A stretch of DNA of 64,000 bases from Dokdonella fugitiva (GCF_004342425.1 NZ_SLWQ01000009.1:62001-126000); one strand, 5' to 3'. Positions 55,404-64,000 are shown, counted from the first letter of the stretch. Notes: a model not told the origin generated them from the letters alone. Program-made: numbers and translations.

Positions 55404-57572
55404 TCAGACCGGGTGGCGCTTGACCGAGGTGACGACCTGCAGGCGGCGCACGCGGCGCATCACGTCGGCGAGGTGCTTGCGGTTCTTGACCTCGATCGTG
55501 AACAGCATCGTCGCGGTGGTGAGGTCGCGTTCCTTGTACTCGACGTTCTCGATGTTCGAGCCCGCCTCCGCGATCGCCGCCGCGACCTGGGCGAGCACGC
55601 CCGGGCGGTTCGCGACCTCGATGCGCAGTTCGACCTTGTAGTCACCCTGCACGGCGGTGTCCCAGGCGATTTCGATGCAGCGTTCGGGCGACTTGCGCAG
55701 TTCCGGGACGTTCGGGCATTCGAGCCGGTGCACGACGATGCCCTTGCCGGCCGAGAGGTAACCCATGATCTCGTCGCCGGGCAGCGGGTGGCAGCAATTG
55801 CCGAAGCTGAGCACGCCGCGTTCGCTGCCATTGATGAGGATCTTCTCGCTGCTGCCGCTGCGCGCGACGTGCGGGTGCTCGCCCTGCGCGGCGAGCAGCG
55901 CCTGCGCGATCGGCTCGGCGGCGCGGTTGCCCAGCGCGATGTCGGCGAGCAGTTCCTCGAGCCGCTTGTATTTCTGTTCGCCGAGGTAGCGCTCGAGCGC
56001 GGCGTGCGGGATCGCCTCGAGCGAAGCGTCGAGCGCGCTGAAGGCGCGGTCGAGCATGCGATGGCCGAACTCGACCGCGTCCTCGTGCTGCAGGCGCTTC
56101 AGGTGGTGGCGGATCGCCGTGCGCGCGCGCCCGGACACCACCCACTCGAGCCACTGCGGGCTCGGCGCCGCCGACGGCGCGGTGACGATCTCGACGGTCT
56201 GGCCACTCGCGAGCGGCGTGCGCAGCGGCACCAGGCGCTTGTCGACGCGCGCGGCGACCGCGTGGTCGCCGACGTCCGTATGCACGAAGTAGGCGAAGTC
56301 GAGCGCGGTCGCGTTGCGCGGCAATGCGAGGATCTGCCCCTTCGGCGTGAACAGGTAGACCTCGTCGGGGAACAGGTCGACCTTCACGTTCTCGATGAAT
56401 TCGAGCGGCGACGGCATCTCGGTCTGCCGGTCGACGAGGTTGGACAGCCATTCGCGCGCGCGCGACTGCGCGCTGTTCGCCGGTGCCGCGTCGGTCTTGT
56501 AGGCCCAGTGCGCGGCGACACCGCGCTCGGCGACGGCGTCCATCTCCTCGGTGCGGATCTGGATCTCGATCGGCGCGCCGAACGGCCCGAACAGCACGGT
56601 GTGCAGCGACTGGTAGCCGTTCGCCTTCGGGATCGCGATGAAATCGCGGAAACGGCCGTCGAGCGGCTTGTACAGCGCGTGCACCGCACCCAGCGCCTGG
56701 TAGCAGTGCGCGACGCTGTCGACGACGACGCGGAAGCCGTACACGTCCATCACCTGGGTGAACGACTTGTGTTCGGCGCGCATCTTGGAATAGATGCTGT
56801 AGGGCGATTTGATCCGGCTCACGACGCGATGCGCGATCTGCTCGGCGCCGAGGCGCGTGTGCACCGCGTCCTCGATGCGCGCCATCGCCTCGCGCCGGTT
56901 GCCGAGCACGGCGCGGATGCGCTCGGCTATCACGCGATGGCGGTCCGGATGGAACATGCGGAAGCCGAGGTCCTGCAGTTCCGCCTTGAAGCGGTTCATG
57001 CCGAGGCGCTGGGCGATCGGCGCGTAGATCTCCAGCGTCTCGCGCGCGATGCGCCGGCGCGCATCGGGTTCCATCGCGCCGAGCGTGCGCATGTTGTGCA
57101 GGCGGTCGGCGAGCTTGATGAGGATCACGCGCAGGTCGCGCGCCATCGCGAGCAGCATCTTGCGGAAGCTCTCCGCGGCGGCTTCCTGGCGGCTGCGGAA
57201 GCGCACCTTGTCGAGCTTGGTGACGCCGTCGACGAGCGCCATCACGGGCTGGCCGAACTCGGCGGTGATCTGCTCGGAGGTGAGCGCGGTGTCCTCGAGC
57301 GTGTCGTGCAGGATCGCCGCGATGATCGTTTCCGCATCCATGCCGAGCTCGGCGAGGATGCCGGCGACGGCGACCGGATGGGTGATGTAGGGCTCGCCGC
57401 TGCGCCGCGTCTGGCCCGCGTGCGCGAGCGCGCCGATTTCGTACGCGCGGCGCACGCGCTCGACCTGCTCGGGCGGCAGGTACGCAGCCAGTTGCTGTTC
57501 GAGTGCCCGCATGTCGGCCGGGGGACGATTCGCCTCCGGCGCCTTCGCGCGCATGGACGTGGTCGTGGCCAT
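55404..57572 (-). CDS. spoT: bifunctional (p)ppGpp synthetase/hydrolase SpoT
   Basis: A 722-residue stringent-response enzyme. The HD hydrolase domain (about 40-190) keeps HD in ILHDTLEDT. The synthetase domain (about 240-360) has FRVVVDS and RFRDFIAIPKANGYQSLHT. TGS (VYLFTPKGQILALP), helical, zinc-finger-like and ACT (RIEVANRPGVLAQV) domains follow. Both activities are predicted from intact motifs. ATG 57572, 61 bases after rpoZ. Confidence 0.97.
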   Translation of the reverse strand: MATTTSMRAKAPEANRPPADMRALEQQLAAYLPPEQVERVRRAYEIGALAHAGQTRRSGEPYITHPVAVAGILAELGMDAETIIAAILHDTLEDTALTSEQITAEFGQPVMALVDGVTKLDKVRFRSRQEAAAESFRKMLLAMARDLRVILIKLADRLHNMRTLGAMEPDARRRIARETLEIYAPIAQRLGMNRFKAELQDLGFRMFHPDRHRVIAERIRAVLGNRREAMARIEDAVHTRLGAEQIAHRVVSRIKSPYSIYSKMRAEHKSFTQVMDVYGFRVVVDSVAHCYQALGAVHALYKPLDGRFRDFIAIPKANGYQSLHTVLFGPFGAPIEIQIRTEEMDAVAERGVAAHWAYKTDAAPANSAQSRAREWLSNLVDRQTEMPSPLEFIENVKVDLFPDEVYLFTPKGQILALPRNATALDFAYFVHTDVGDHAVAARVDKRLVPLRTPLASGQTVEIVTAPSAAPSPQWLEWVVSGRARTAIRHHLKRLQHEDAVEFGHRMLDRAFSALDASLEAIPHAALERYLGEQKYKRLEELLADIALGNRAAEPIAQALLAAQGEHPHVARSGSSEKILINGSERGVLSFGNCCHPLPGDEIMGYLSAGKGIVVHRLECPNVPELRKSPERCIEIAWDTAVQGDYKVELRIEVANRPGVLAQVAAAIAEAGSNIENVEYKERDLTTATMLFTIEVKNRKHLADVMRRVRRLQVVTSVKRHPV

Positions 57573-57633
57573 GGCGCCGGCGCAGCGGGTCAGGCTGCCC
57601 CGTGGGATCGGCTGCGTCGGCGGGCAGGGTCCA

Positions 57634-57927
57634 TCAGAGGTCGTCGCCGCCCTTGCTGAGGTCGTCGTCGACCTCGGCCGCGGCCCATTCGAGTGCCTCG
57701 CGTTCCTTGCGCTCGCGTTCCTGCTTGTCGATCTCGTCGATCATGGCGTGATCGACCTTGCGATCGGCGATCTCGCGCAGCGCGAGCACGGTCGGCTTGT
57801 CGTTGTGGCCATCGACGGCCGCCGTCGCGCCCTTCGCGAGCTGGCGCGCGCGCCGCGTCGCCATCAGAACGAGCTCGAAGCGGTTGTCGACCACCTCGAG
57901 GCAATCTTCCACGGTGATCCGTGCCAT
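57634..57927 (-). CDS. rpoZ: RNA polymerase omega subunit
   Basis: A 97-residue subunit that folds and stabilises the beta-prime subunit. The family N-terminus [29 protein letters not shown] is exact and [10 protein letters not shown] is the second block. Charged C-terminal tail is normal. ATG 57927. It precedes spoT, as in most Gammaproteobacteria. In this genome gmk is about 5 kb away. Confidence 0.97.
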   Translation of the reverse strand: MARITVEDCLEVVDNRFELVLMATRRARQLAKGATAAVDGHNDKPTVLALREIADRKVDHAMIDEIDKQERERKEREALEWAAAEVDDDLSKGGDDL

Positions 57928-58032
57928 TCCTGTTCTCCGCTGAAATTTTTGAAGCCAATTCATGACTTTACGATCGGTCATTCTAGCGCCACGGATTGCT
58001 GCGGCGCAATCTCCCGCTGAACGCGCCGGGAA

Positions 58033-58043
58033 CCGCCCTACGG
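58033..58043. repeat. CCGTAGGGCGG motif, copy 2
   Basis: The head sequence occurs on the minus strand in the short gap between rpoZ and mlaA, in a GC-rich region. Without a second arm it is only weakly a repeat; see copies at 16859-16869 and 58978-58988. Confidence 0.3.
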
Positions 58044-58144
58044 CGGGGCGGGTGCATCGGCGCGGCGAATTCGCGTAGCCTTGCATCGTGGAAAGGAATA
58101 CCCACGTGTTGCGGAGCGTTGCGTCCGCACCCAAGAGACCCGTG

Positions 58145-58963
58145 ATGTCCCCGACTCCGACCGCTGCCCACCTGCGTGCGGGCCTGATGGCCTTGTGCGT
58201 CGCTCTCCTCGCCGGCTGCACGATCGCCAAGCCGCGCACCGACGATCCCTGGGAGGGCTTCAACCGCAAGATGTACGCGTTCAACGACGCGGCCGACAAG
58301 GCGGTGATCCGCCCGACCGCGATGGCCTACCGCAAGGTCACCAGCGCGAACATGCGGCGCGTGATCGCGAATTTCTTCGCCAACATCCGCATGCCGATCA
58401 CGATCGTCAACGACCTGCTGCAGGTCGAACCGAAGCTCGCGCTGCGCAACACCGGCCGCTTCGCGATCAACACGACGCTCGGCTTCGTCGGCCTGTTCGA
58501 TCCGGCCAGCGAGATGCGCCTGCCGCCGCAGGAGACCGACTTCGGCGTGACGCTCGCCAAGTGGGGCCTGCCCGAGGGCCCCTACCTCGTGTTGCCGCTG
58601 ATCGGTTCGACTTCGGCCCGCGACGTCTGGCGCCTGCCGGCGGACCATTACGCCGATCCGCTCGGCTGGTACGCCGACCATCGCGACCTGAAGTTCCACG
58701 CCGAGCAGTTTCCGAGCCTCATGTACCTCGTCACCCTGCGTTCGCGCGGCATCGAGGCCGAAGGCCTGCTCGAGGGCGTGTACGACCCGTACGTGTTCTA
58801 CCGCGATGCCTATCGCCAGCGTCGCCTCTACGACATCTACGACGGCCAGCCGCCGGCCGAGGTGATCGAGCAGATGCAGGGCACGGGCGACATCGATGTC
58901 GACCAGCTGCTCGAGGAACAGCAGCAGTACGAGAAGAAGAACGGCGGCGGCAACTCGCCGTAA
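58145..58963 (+). CDS. mlaA: MlaA (VacJ) outer-membrane lipoprotein
   Basis: A 272-residue lipoprotein that extracts mislocalised phospholipids from the outer leaflet. Signal peptide [12 protein letters not shown] gives the lipidated Cys. Family blocks [30 protein letters not shown] and [15 protein letters not shown] are present. ATG 58145 gives a usual signal length; GTG 58106 with AAGGA upstream is an alternative. It is convergent with mlaFEDCB, separated by a hairpin. Confidence 0.95.
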   Translation: MSPTPTAAHLRAGLMALCVALLAGCTIAKPRTDDPWEGFNRKMYAFNDAADKAVIRPTAMAYRKVTSANMRRVIANFFANIRMPITIVNDLLQVEPKLALRNTGRFAINTTLGFVGLFDPASEMRLPPQETDFGVTLAKWGLPEGPYLVLPLIGSTSARDVWRLPADHYADPLGWYADHRDLKFHAEQFPSLMYLVTLRSRGIEAEGLLEGVYDPYVFYRDAYRQRRLYDIYDGQPPAEVIEQMQGTGDIDVDQLLEEQQQYEKKNGGGNSP

Positions 58964-58977
58964 GCGCCGGCCGTCGG

Positions 58978-59016
58978 GCCGTAGGGCGGATCAAGCCGCG
59001 CGGCGGCGGATCCGCC
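58978..59016. repeat. CCGTAGGGCGG-headed palindromic repeat, copy 3
   Basis: GGCGGATC (58985-58992) and GATCCGCC (59009-59016) flank a GC core, a REP-like hairpin beginning with the CCGTAGGGCGG head. It is in the mlaA-mlaB convergent gap. Confidence 0.55.
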
Positions 59017-59040
59017 TTGGCACCCCGGGTCTTCGCACGC

Positions 59041-59070
59041 GGCGGCCCCGGCCTTCGGCCTTGGGCCGCC
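59041..59070. terminator. hairpin in the mlaA/mlaB convergent gap
   Basis: GGCGGCCC-14-GGGCCGCC is a perfect eight-base stem, with an inner GGCC-3-GGCC. It could end transcription from both sides, but there is no T-tract. Confidence 0.45.
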
Positions 59071-59203
59071 TGCCACCTGTGAGAGCGCACCCTGCGCGCG
59101 ACCGTCGCGCCCCGGCACGATGACGCTGCGGTGCCCACGGACTCCCGCAGGAACGCCAGGCGTCCATCGTGCGAGGGAGAGCACTCGCGGCGCGCGGTGG
59201 CTT

Positions 59204-59524
59204 TCAAGCCCCGCGGGAAGGCTCGAGGCCGAGCAGACCTTCCGTGTCGCTGAGGTGCGCGAGCGCGACGAGCCCGGCCGGCACGCCCCTGAGGCGCAGG
59301 CGTCCGCCCGCGCGGCGCAGGCGCGCGGCCCAGTCGAGCAGCACCGCGAGCGTCGCGCTGTCGACCTGCTGCAGGCCGGAAATGTCGAGTTCGATCTCGC
59401 CGCCGTCCGCGGCGAAGTCCCGCCAGCGCCCGGCCATGGCCGCGGCTTCATGGAAACCGAGGCGGCCGCCGAGCCGCACGCGTCCGGCGTCGACGCGTTC
59501 GATGCGCGTGCCGACCTCGCTCAT
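59204..59524 (-). CDS. mlaB: MlaB STAS-domain protein
   Basis: A 106-residue STAS protein that regulates the MlaF ATPase. The core IELDISGLQQVDSATLAVLLDWAARLRRAG carries the conserved Ser region, followed by LRLRGVPAGLVALAHLSDTEGLL. ATG 59524 overlaps the mlaC stop by ATGA. It ends the operon. Confidence 0.9.
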   Translation of the reverse strand: MSEVGTRIERVDAGRVRLGGRLGFHEAAAMAGRWRDFAADGGEIELDISGLQQVDSATLAVLLDWAARLRRAGGRLRLRGVPAGLVALAHLSDTEGLLGLEPSRGA

Positions 59525-60171
59525 CCGCCGCCCTTCTGGTCCTTTTCCATCGACTCGAGCACCTTCTCGCCCTGCGTCTCGAGGCGCGCGATGAGTGCGT
59601 CGAGGCTCGACTTCTGGATCTCCGCGCCGACCTGGTTGCGATAGTTGGTGATGTAGGAGATGCCTTCGATGATCACGTCGTAGGCCTTCCACTCGCCTTC
59701 CTTGGTCTTGCGGAACGCGTAGTCGACCGCGAGCGTCTTGCCGTCGTCGAGCACGACCTCGGTGCGCACGATCGAGCGCTTGTCGCTGAGCTCGCCCTTG
59801 GTCGGCAGCACGCGCACGCGGCCGCGCGTGTAGTTGAGCAGGCCTTCCGCGTAGCGGTGCGCGATCGAGTTGTAGAACGCCTTGGCGAAGCGCGAGCGCT
59901 GCTCCGGCGTCGAACTGCGCGCGTACTGGCCGAGCACGAGGATCGACGCGTAGTCGATGTCGAAGCGTGGCAGCAGGATGCCGTCGATGACCTTGATCAG
60001 CTTCTCGTGGTCGTTCTTGAGTTCGGCCTGGTGGCCTTCGATCGCCTTGCCGAGGTCGTCGGCGATGCCCTGCACGACCGCGTCCGGCGTCGGCGCGTCG
60101 GCGCGCGCGGGCGAAACCGCGGCGACGCCGAGCAGGCAGGCGAAAGCGAGGCCGAGCGTGCGTAGCAACAT
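59521..60171 (-). CDS. mlaC: MlaC periplasmic phospholipid-binding protein
   Basis: A 216-residue secreted carrier: signal LGLAFACLLGVAAVSPARA, then the MlaC fold (FDIDYASILVLGQYARSSTPEQRSRFAKAF, GEWKAYDVIIEGISYITNYR). It shuttles lipid between MlaA and the MlaFEDB complex. ATG 60171 has CAGGAG upstream; preferred over 60201. Confidence 0.95.
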   Translation of the reverse strand: MLLRTLGLAFACLLGVAAVSPARADAPTPDAVVQGIADDLGKAIEGHQAELKNDHEKLIKVIDGILLPRFDIDYASILVLGQYARSSTPEQRSRFAKAFYNSIAHRYAEGLLNYTRGRVRVLPTKGELSDKRSIVRTEVVLDDGKTLAVDYAFRKTKEGEWKAYDVIIEGISYITNYRNQVGAEIQKSSLDALIARLETQGEKVLESMEKDQKGGG

Positions 60172-60202
60172 GGTGTGGCTCCTGGAGTGGATGCGGGACA
60201 TG

Positions 60203-60733
60203 TCAGGGCTTGGGCGGCTGCGCGCTGCCGCTCTTGTCGTCGGCCGGGGCGTCCTGGCCGTTGGCGGGCTTCTGCGGCGATCCGCTGACGAGGAACTTGC
60301 CGATCAGGTCTTCGAGCTGCATCGACGATTGCGTCAGCACGAATTCGTCGCCGTCCTTCATCATGTCGGGCGAGCCGCCCGGCTGGATGCCAACGTACTG
60401 GTCACCCAGTAAACCGCTGGTGAATATCGCGGCCGCCGAATCGTCCGGGATCTCCGCGTACTGCTTGTCGACCGAGATGCGCACGATCGCATCGAGCTTG
60501 GCCGGATCGAGCGTGATCGACTCGACCGAGCCGATGCGCACGCCGGCGAGCTTCACCGGTGCGCGCAGCTTGAGCTGGCCGATGTTGGTGAAACGCGCCT
60601 TGAGCGCGTAGCTCTCGCCCTGGCTGAAGTTCGCCACCGACGTCGTCTGCGTCGCGAGGTAGGCGAGCGCGGCGAAGCCGAGCAGGATGAACAGGCCGGT
60701 GCCGATCTGGTACGAACGTCGTTGCTGGGTCAT
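60203..60733 (-). CDS. mlaD: MlaD MCE-domain protein
   Basis: A 176-residue protein: one transmembrane helix (GTGLFILLGFAALAYLATQ) and an MCE domain (ALKARFTNIGQLKLRAPVKLAGVRIGSVESITLD) forming the periplasmic hexameric ring. ATG 60733. The gap of 222 bases from mlaE contains a dispersed inverted-repeat element. Confidence 0.95.
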   Translation of the reverse strand: MTQQRRSYQIGTGLFILLGFAALAYLATQTTSVANFSQGESYALKARFTNIGQLKLRAPVKLAGVRIGSVESITLDPAKLDAIVRISVDKQYAEIPDDSAAAIFTSGLLGDQYVGIQPGGSPDMMKDGDEFVLTQSSMQLEDLIGKFLVSGSPQKPANGQDAPADDKSGSAQPPKP

Positions 60734-60775
60734 GGTGGTTGTCCGGAACTCGGGGCCCGAAAGCCAAAGCCAAAG

Positions 60776-60933
60776 CATTCGACACGAAGGACGCGAAGGA
60801 CACGAAGGAAAACAGGACTCCTCCTTCGATGCCTCGTGCCGCGGCTCCGCCGACTCGCCGCCTCGCCGAGCGCAGCGTCGCCGAAGAAAAATCTGCTCCG
60901 TCCTTCGTGTCCTTCGTGTCCTTCGTGTTTCAA
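60776..60933. repeat. dispersed inverted-repeat element with CACGAAGGA tandem arms
   Basis: Left arm 60776-60810 (three CACGAAGGA-like units) and right arm 60900-60933 (three TCCTTCGTG units, ending TTTCAAT) are inverted copies. It is similar in size and design to the element at 13478-13643. On each strand it encodes HEGHEGH- or LRVLRV-type peptides, which are not genes. It lies inside the mla operon between mlaE and mlaD. Confidence 0.7.
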
Positions 60934-60955
60934 TCTTTCGCTTGCACGTTCGCGC

Positions 60956-61723
60956 TCACATCAGGAACGCGGTCATGACGAAATCGAGCGCGAGCACGGT
61001 GATCGACGAGAGCACGACCGTGCGCGTGGTCGCGTAGGCGACGCCTTCGCTGGTCGGCGCGGTGGTGTAGCCGTTGAACGTCGCGATCAGCGTGCACACG
61101 GCGCCGAACGCGACCGCCTTCCAGACGCCGTTGAGCACGTCGGTGTGCACGTCCACCGCCGCGGTCATGTTCGACCAGAACGTGCCGTTGTCGAGGCCGA
61201 GCCAGCTCACGCAGACGACGTGCGCGCCGAGGATCGCCAGCGCGTTGAACACGCACACCAGCAGCGGCACCGCGACGATGCCGGCGAGGAAGCGCGGCGC
61301 GACCACGTAGGCGAGCGGATCGACCGCCATCATCTCCATCGCGGCGAGCTGGTCGGTCGCGCGCATGAGGCCGATTTCCGCGGTGATCGAGGTGCCGGCG
61401 CGCCCGGCGAAGAGCAGCGCGGTGACGACCGGGCCGAGCTCGCGGTACAGCGCGAGCGCGACCACCGTGCCGCTCATCGCCGCGCTGCCGAAGCGCGACA
61501 GCACGTCGTAGAGCTGCAGGCCGAGCACGGCGCCAACGAACAGGCCGCAGGTCATGATGATGACGAGGCTCATCGCGCCGACGAACCAGACCTGGCGCAC
61601 CGTTTCGCCGAAATGGCGCACGCTGCGCGGCAGCGTGCCGAGCACCTGCAGCAGGAACAGCCCGCACGCGCCGACCTGGGCGAGCGAATCACCGAGCATC
61701 GACGGCTTGCGCGCGGCGCTCAT
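60956..61723 (-). CDS. mlaE: MlaE permease
   Basis: A 255-residue inner-membrane permease with five or six helices. GRAGTSITAEIGLMRATDQLAAMEMMAVDPLAY is the family signature. ATG 61723 overlaps the mlaF stop by ATGA. It forms the core of the Mla ABC complex. Confidence 0.95.
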   Translation of the reverse strand: MSAARKPSMLGDSLAQVGACGLFLLQVLGTLPRSVRHFGETVRQVWFVGAMSLVIIMTCGLFVGAVLGLQLYDVLSRFGSAAMSGTVVALALYRELGPVVTALLFAGRAGTSITAEIGLMRATDQLAAMEMMAVDPLAYVVAPRFLAGIVAVPLLVCVFNALAILGAHVVCVSWLGLDNGTFWSNMTAAVDVHTDVLNGVWKAVAFGAVCTLIATFNGYTTAPTSEGVAYATTRTVVLSSITVLALDFVMTAFLM

Positions 61724-62562
61724 GCGTCACCGCCCGCGGGCGCGGCGAAGCCGAGATCGAGCGCGAGCTCGCGCGCGGGATACTGGAACGGCACCGGGCC
61801 GTCCGCTTCACCGCCGAAGAACTGCCGCGTCCACGGCGATTCGCCGCGCGTGAGTTCCGCCGGCGTGCCGCGCGCCACGACCTTGCCGCCGGCGATGAGA
61901 TAGACGAGGTCGGCCGCGCGCGCGACCGCGGCGAACTCGTGCGCGACGAGGATGCTCGTGATGCCGAGCGTGTCGTTGAGCGTGCGGATCAGCTTAAGCA
62001 CCTGGTTCAGAGCGATCGGGTCCAGGCCGACGAACGGCTCGTCGTAGAGGATCAGCATCGGGTCGCGCACGATCGCGCGCGCGAGCGCGACGCGGCGCGC
62101 CATGCCACCGGACAGCTCGCTCGGCATCAGGCCGGCGGCGCCGCGCAGGCCGACCGCCTGCAGCTTGGTCAGCACGATGTTGCGCACGAGTTCTTCCGGC
62201 AAGTCCAGGTGCTGGCGCAGCGGGAACGCGACGTTCTCGAACACGCTGAAATCGGTCAGCAGCGCCGAGTTCTGGAACAGGTAGCCGATCTTCTCGCGCA
62301 ACGCGAACAGCTGCGCCCGCCCGAGGCGTGGCACGTCCTGGCCATCGACGCGGATCGTGCCGGCATCGGGCGCGAGCTGGCCGGTGATGTGGCGCAGCAG
62401 GGTCGTCTTGCCGGTGCCGCTCGGGCCCATGATCGCGGTGATCCTGCCGCGCGGCACGTCGAGCTCGAGCCCGTCGAAGATCGTCTTGCCCGACAGCACC
62501 GTGCGCAGGCCGCGCACCTCGACGAGGGCGGCATCGGCGGCGCTGGCGGCGGCGGTATTCAC
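61720..62562 (-). CDS. mlaF: MlaF ATPase
   Basis: A 280-residue ABC ATPase: MGPSGTGKTT (Walker A), LSGGMARRVALARAIVRDP (signature), LILYDEPFVGLDP (Walker B) and VAHEF. It powers phospholipid transport. Start GTG 62562 lacks a strong ribosome site. First gene of mlaFEDCB, 95 bases after gmk. Confidence 0.95.
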   Translation of the reverse strand: MNTAAASAADAALVEVRGLRTVLSGKTIFDGLELDVPRGRITAIMGPSGTGKTTLLRHITGQLAPDAGTIRVDGQDVPRLGRAQLFALREKIGYLFQNSALLTDFSVFENVAFPLRQHLDLPEELVRNIVLTKLQAVGLRGAAGLMPSELSGGMARRVALARAIVRDPMLILYDEPFVGLDPIALNQVLKLIRTLNDTLGITSILVAHEFAAVARAADLVYLIAGGKVVARGTPAELTRGESPWTRQFFGGEADGPVPFQYPARELALDLGFAAPAGGDA

Positions 62563-62657
62563 GTGGGTGTAATCCGGGTTCGGCGCGCGGGCGAAGGCGC
62601 GCGGCGCGCTACCTTAGCCGAAGACGCGGTCGCCGCGCAGCCGGCGCCGCCACGCAT

Positions 62658-63275
62658 TCAATCGGCCTTCAGCAGGTCGGCGATGAGCGCCGCCTGGCGC
62701 ACGGCCTGCGCCTCGCGGCGCAGGCGCTGGCACGCGACGATCGCGCGCAGGTCGGCGAGCGCGTCGCCGAACTGGTCGTTGACGACGATGTAGTCGAAGT
62801 CGCCGGCATGGGCGACCTCCTCGCGCGACTCGGCCAGGCGCCGGGCGATCGTCGGCGCGTCGTCCGAGCCGCGGCTGCGCAGGCGACGCTCGAGTTCCGC
62901 GCGCGACGGCGGCAGGATGAACACGCTCACACAGCCCGGCATCGCCGCGCGCACCTGGCGCGCGCCCTGCCAGTCGATCTCCAGCAGCACGTCGCGCCCC
63001 TGCGCGAGCAGCGGCTCGACCGCGGCGCGCGACGTGCCATAGCAGTTGCCGAACACTTCCGCATGCTCGAGGAACAGGCCGTCGGCGACCATCTTCTCGA
63101 ACACGCCGCGGTTGACGAAGTGGTAGTGCTCGCCGTCGCGATCATTCGGGCGCGGCGGCCGCGTCGTGTGCGAGATCGACAGGGCGATGCCCGGCTCGCG
63201 CTCGAGCAACGCGTTGACCAGGCTCGACTTGCCGGCACCCGATGGCGCGGCGACGATGTACAGGCAGCCACTCAT
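62658..63275 (-). CDS. gmk: guanylate kinase
   Basis: A 205-residue kinase for GMP to GDP. Walker A APSGAGKSSLVNALL, ISHTTRPPRPND, and ILPPSRAELERRLRSRGSD are diagnostic. ATG 63275 overlaps the yicC stop by ATGA. The usual partner rpoZ is displaced by the mla genes. Confidence 0.96.
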   Translation of the reverse strand: MSGCLYIVAAPSGAGKSSLVNALLEREPGIALSISHTTRPPRPNDRDGEHYHFVNRGVFEKMVADGLFLEHAEVFGNCYGTSRAAVEPLLAQGRDVLLEIDWQGARQVRAAMPGCVSVFILPPSRAELERRLRSRGSDDAPTIARRLAESREEVAHAGDFDYIVVNDQFGDALADLRAIVACQRLRREAQAVRQAALIADLLKAD

Positions 63276-64000
63276 TCGAGGTTCTGCACCTGTTCGCGCA
63301 TCTGCTCGATCAGCACCTTGAGCTCGACCGCGGCATTGGTCGTGCGCGGGTCGGCGGCCTTCGAGCCGAGCGTGTTCGCTTCGCGGTTGAATTCCTGCAT
63401 GAGGAAGTCGAGGCGCCGGCCGACCGCTTCCTTGAGCCCGAACACGCGGCGCGCCTCGGCGATGTGCGCGGTGAGCCGGTCCAGTTCCTCATCGACGTCG
63501 ATGCGCTGCATCTGCAGCACGACTTCCTGTTCAATGCGCCCCGGTTCGAGCGGCAGCTTGAGCTCGGCGAGGCGCGAGTCGAAACGCGCACGCAGCGCGT
63601 TGCGCACCTCGGGCATGTGCGCGCGCACGTCGGCGACGATGCGCTCGATCGCGTCGAGGCGTTCGCGCAGGAAGCCGCCGAGGCGCTCGCCTTCGCGACC
63701 GCGCGCCGCGACCATCTCGTCGAGCGCGGCGTCGAGCAGGCGCAGCGCGGCCTGGCGCAGCGATTCCTGGTCGGTACCGCGGTCGAGCAGCACGCCCGGC
63801 CAGCCGAGCAGCGAGGCGAAATCGACGTTCAACTGCGGGAACTTCGCCGCGAGCATCTGCGCCGTGTCGGCCAGCCGCGCGACGAGTGCCTCGTCGACCG
63901 CGATCTCGGCCGCGCTCGCCGCCGCGGGCTTCCAGCGCAGGCCGAGGTCGACCTTGCCGCGGGCGAGCCGGGCGGCGACGCGCTCGCGCACGGCCGGTTC
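63272..64000 (-). CDS. yicC: YicC family endoribonuclease-like protein, N-terminus outside window
   Basis: 243 codons of a YicC protein (usually about 290 residues), open to the window edge. Recognisable are VDFASLLGWPGVLLDRG, the coiled middle (LAELKLPLEPGRIEQEVVLQMQRIDVDEELDRL) and the C-terminal GRRLDFLMQEFNREANTLGSKA. The family includes RNases. Coupled with gmk by ATGA overlap, the common arrangement. Confidence 0.93.
   Translation of the reverse strand, partial: EPAVRERVAARLARGKVDLGLRWKPAAASAAEIAVDEALVARLADTAQMLAAKFPQLNVDFASLLGWPGVLLDRGTDQESLRQAALRLLDAALDEMVAARGREGERLGGFLRERLDAIERIVADVRAHMPEVRNALRARFDSRLAELKLPLEPGRIEQEVVLQMQRIDVDEELDRLTAHIAEARRVFGLKEAVGRRLDFLMQEFNREANTLGSKAADPRTTNAAVELKVLIEQMREQVQNLE

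Noticed and set aside
54474..57659. 1061-codon plus-strand frame across recG-side, ridA and spoT
   Set aside because: Runs antisense to ridA and spoT; composition (His, Arg, Ala, Val) is that of an antisense frame with no motif.
60776..60933. Possible CRISPR array or short coding ORFs (HEGHEGH, LRVLRV peptides)
   Set aside because: Nine-base tandem units in inverted arms, no spacers; peptides arise from the repeats.

Overview
The window is GC-rich, densely coding chromosomal DNA of a gammaproteobacterium, most likely order Lysobacterales (Xanthomonadales) and probably family Rhodanobacteraceae (Dokdonella/Rhodanobacter-like). This is inferred from the mix of pilMNOPQ beside a divergent ponA, rpoZ-spoT-ridA-recG, the moxR/Bat operon, a TIGR02999-type sigma factor paired with a membrane Ser/Thr kinase carrying TPRs, and Lysobacterales-style dispersed repeats. 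No rRNA, tRNA, IS element, prophage or CRISPR array was seen.

Layout. 0-4.3 kb: edge of a Gln/Gly-rich protein, a CoA-transferase-type acetyl-CoA hydrolase, a decayed reading frame, a glycine-rich membrane stress protein and an SDR. 4.4-10.4 kb: a tightly overlapping minus-strand island encoding an ECF sigma factor, a membrane anti-sigma-like protein, a lipoprotein, an exported TPR-CHAT protease-like protein and a second caspase-like protein. Parts of it are clearly poorer in G+C than the flanks. 10.5-12 kb: a cassette of an N-acyl amino acid synthase-like acyltransferase, a heme-oxygenase-fold putative metal oxidase and a 47-residue membrane peptide. 12-22 kb: tonB, small membrane and metabolic genes, a universal stress protein, an AAA ATPase, gapA, a metallo-beta-lactamase-fold hydrolase, an S1/P1 nuclease and an outer-membrane barrel protein. 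22.5-27.3 kb: sigma factor, TPR kinase, collagen-like protein and a small secreted protein. 27.5-36.7 kb: a Bat operon (moxR, DUF58, DUF4381, batA, a fused batB/C, batD) ending in a GH172-type hydrolase. 36.9-38 kb: a cNMP/EAL phosphodiesterase. 38-46 kb: pilMNOPQ plus a very large Ig-like lipoprotein. 46-49 kb: ponA and a conserved unknown. 49-64 kb: gltA, rpmE2, a nucleoside hydrolase, recG, ridA, spoT, rpoZ, the Mla lipid-transport genes, gmk and yicC.

How the genes fit together. The classical gmk-rpoZ-spoT-recG order is recognisable, but the whole Mla set lies between gmk and rpoZ. Several loci pair envelope-located effectors with their own transcription regulators: sigma/anti-sigma/CHAT at 4.4-10.4 kb and sigma/kinase/collagen-like at 22.5-27.3 kb. 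The most promising candidate for an undescribed system is the 4.4-10.4 kb island. It encodes two different putative clan-CD (caspase-like) His/Cys proteins, a lipoprotein and a sigma/anti-sigma switch in overlapping frames, with a palindrome just upstream of the sigma gene.
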